A DNA stretch of 64,000 bases from Colius striatus (Eukaryota; Chordata; Aves; Coliiformes; Coliidae), in NCBI RefSeq assembly GCF_028858725.1, contig NC_084773.1:4020350-4084349 (forward strand), in the 5' to 3' direction. Both the position numbers and the translations under genes were made by a program. How positions within the stretch are numbered: position 1 is the stretch's first letter; the number at the start of each line of letters is the position of its first letter. Below the pieces are notes generated by a model, which saw only the letters and a program-made list of their open reading frames with translations, made no database searches and was not told the DNA's origin. Shown here in pieces: positions 47,701 to 64,000 of this stretch.

Positions 47701-48774
47701 TGCTGCAACTTCCACATAGCTGAAGTTCAAGGATGTGGTTTTGATCTCTGTGAGCATGGCCAGGCTGGAACAGGGCGTTTCTAGGCCTCCCAGCATGCTA
47801 CGATGATTTGAATTTCAAAACTGAAACTTCACAACTGATGGCCTTCAGGGGACACCTGACTTGTAACAAGCAGGATATACAATAAAACAGGTACTGGAGC
47901 TCACTGGAAGATCATATTTCCATCATGACAGGAACATAACAGCACCCTTCAGACAGCTGATGGCAGCAGAGTAAGGAAGGCTTCAACTTGAACAAAAGTA
48001 ACTATGCTGTAAGATATACATACGTGTGTCTCTTATGCAGATCTACTTGTAGGTACACACATGAACAGCAGAATGAGGGAGAGAGCTGTTACTCAACTAT
48101 TCCAAATGGACAAAACAAGAAAAAATGGCCTTGTTCCCTCACACAAGGGACAGATAACAGGAAAGGAAGGCAGGCCTCCAAAGGTCATCACTCCTCTATT
48201 CAGAGTGCTTTTCTGAGGGATGCTGCAGCCATGCCTGAGGCATGCTGCTCCGGGGGGGCTGTGTGCCCTTCCCACCACCAGCTCACCAGTCCTGCTGCCT
48301 GCTGGTGCTGGTGGCCATGGCCACGCTCCCTCATGGGCTTAGGCCCTGCCGCGGTGGCACACCCCCCACAGGCCCTGCCCTCCCTCTGCCAGGTGCTGGA
48401 GCTGCTGATGTGCACCCAAACTCGCTGGGGCTCCAAACGTGAGGCCAGAGAGCTCAACTGAAAGGCCTTCCTGGCACAGGAAGCCATGGGGAGGCTTAAT
48501 GAAGCTACTTCATTAAGCCATGGGGAGGCTTAATGAAAACCAACATTTGATTGTAGCTCTGTCATCCCGTTGTGTAACAATACAGGGCTGAACGGCCCAG
48601 GAAAAGCAGCGGTTAAAAGAAGGTCACAATCCTGTGAATGTGTAATTATCACCAGTGACTCTCCATGAAGCAAACACAGGAGCTGGCTACCAACTCTCTC
48701 CAGCTGTAGAGCAGACTGACGTTACCCTTTTGCCACAGCACACACCCACCAGAGAGAAGGGCCACAGACTGCCA
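41782..48774. other. Intergenic region between CARD19 and SUSD3
   Basis: About 7 kb without a supported gene. It includes a pyrimidine-rich stretch at about 46060-46260 that creates a 178-codon open frame, and a short open frame on the minus strand at 43736-43969 with no recognised family. The palindrome/direct-repeat at 48481-48537 lies near its right end. Confidence 0.65.
48481..48537. repeat. Direct repeat enclosing a perfect 12-bp palindrome
   Basis: The 23-bp unit starting aagccatggggaggcttaat occurs at 48481-48503 and 48515-48537 (34-bp period). Across the junction, ggcttaatgaag (48493-48504) and cttcattaagcc (48508-48519) are perfect inverted arms around cta. Its origin by template-switch replication is an inference. 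Confidence 0.9.
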
Positions 48775-48948
48775 GCCCCAGCATTCATTTCTTTATTTGT
48801 ATCAGACCTTTCTGTCAAACCACCACCTTGGACTATAGAAAACCTTCCAATGCATGTGAATAATTAACTTTCCAAGTTGTCTTTAAGGCACATATTTCTG
48901 TTCAAATTTCATTTTGGTCCAGGGGAGTGACCATACCTCAGACACCAG
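48775..48948 (-). other. SUSD3: SUSD3 3'-UTR
   Basis: A short UTR of about 170 nt is inferred between the stop and an AATAAA (complement of 48792-48797). Below it the minus strand is GT-rich (ggtgggtgtgtgctgtgg), a good downstream element for cleavage around 48770-48780. Confidence 0.7.
48792..48797 (-). terminator. SUSD3: SUSD3 poly(A) signal AATAAA
   Basis: This is a canonical hexamer on the SUSD3 strand about 150 nt after the stop, with a GT-rich downstream element about 40 nt later. Confidence 0.7.
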
Positions 48949-63593
<14,645 letters not shown>

Positions 63594-64000
63594 CTGCGGA
63601 GCAAAGCCACTGAGACAACGCAGCGCCATGGCCCAACCGAAGCCACTCAAGTCTTACTGCGATCACACTGTAAATCCCTCCAAGCCAATGGTCAGAACCA
63701 CCCCCAGGCTCCAGGCTGGGGTCACCCACTGCTCTGTCACACACCAACGCCAAGGCCAAACTGCCTGCGGTGCCAGCCAGCAGCTCTGTGGCCTGAACCC
63801 CAGCACAAAGGGGTGTTTTACTCCTGTTGCAATATTATCTGCTCAGACTGGTACATATTAAACATTTAAACAGGAAAAAAAGTCATTCAGCAAGTGGTGT
63901 GGGATCCGATGGATTCCTGTCCTGTGGGCTCAGTGCATTTCATTAAGTTCTTGGGCCAGCAATCTTCCACGCTGGGAGTATTCCTGACACTCCTTCCCCC
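63594..64000 (-). other. SUSD3 intron 1 (partial)
   Basis: Sequence to the right of the sushi exon's acceptor. No signal-peptide-like or exon 1 sequence was recognised, so the first exon and promoter should lie beyond the window. Confidence 0.65.

Overview
The window is vertebrate nuclear DNA, almost certainly from a bird. Three lines of evidence support this: many short 3'-truncated CR1 LINE fragments, three solo LTRs of families I recognise from avian ERVL-type elements, and protein-coding exons that read as clear orthologues of three genes neighbouring each other on human chromosome 9q22. Coding DNA makes up only about 2% of the window. The rest is intron, intergenic sequence, repeats and one clear CpG island.

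Layout, left to right. Positions 1-14.6 kb hold the 3' part of NINJ1 on the plus strand: intron 1, two coding exons at 4058-4292 and 8947-9101 (stop), a donor 7 nt after the stop, and a 3'-UTR exon from 11536. Exon 1 lies left of the window. Positions 14.6-24.7 kb are the NINJ1/CARD19 convergent interval, with an ERVL LTR scrap and three GC-rich minisatellites. Positions 24766-37517 hold the complete CARD19 gene on the minus strand: six coding exons and an inferred protein of 182 residues, starting in a CpG island at about 37.3-37.7 kb. A 96-bp exon-like segment about 3 kb further upstream (40435-40530) could be an alternative CARD19 first exon. Positions 37.8-48.8 kb are intergenic, with a 37-bp tandem repeat and a roughly 1-kb solo LTR. 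Positions 48775-63593 hold the last four exons of SUSD3 on the minus strand (sushi domain, transmembrane segment, cytoplasmic tail, stop and poly(A) signal). SUSD3 exon 1 lies to the right of the window or in unrecognised sequence.

The order SUSD3-CARD19-NINJ1, with SUSD3 and CARD19 co-directional and NINJ1 convergent, matches the human locus, so this is a conserved synteny block. NINJ1 is a plasma-membrane protein that drives membrane rupture in lytic death. CARD19 is a CARD protein with a C-terminal membrane anchor. SUSD3 is a cell-surface sushi protein. I see no operon-like functional linkage and no evidence of a novel multi-gene system. The observations most worth checking are the candidate alternative CARD19 first exon, the cluster of three minisatellites downstream of CARD19, the serine replacing the human Cys63 in the CARD, and an unusual palindrome embedded in a direct repeat just upstream of the SUSD3 stop on the plus-strand map (48481-48537).

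All gene calls rest on translated similarity to family sequences I remember, plus splice sites and reading-phase agreement. No alignment or database search was run.
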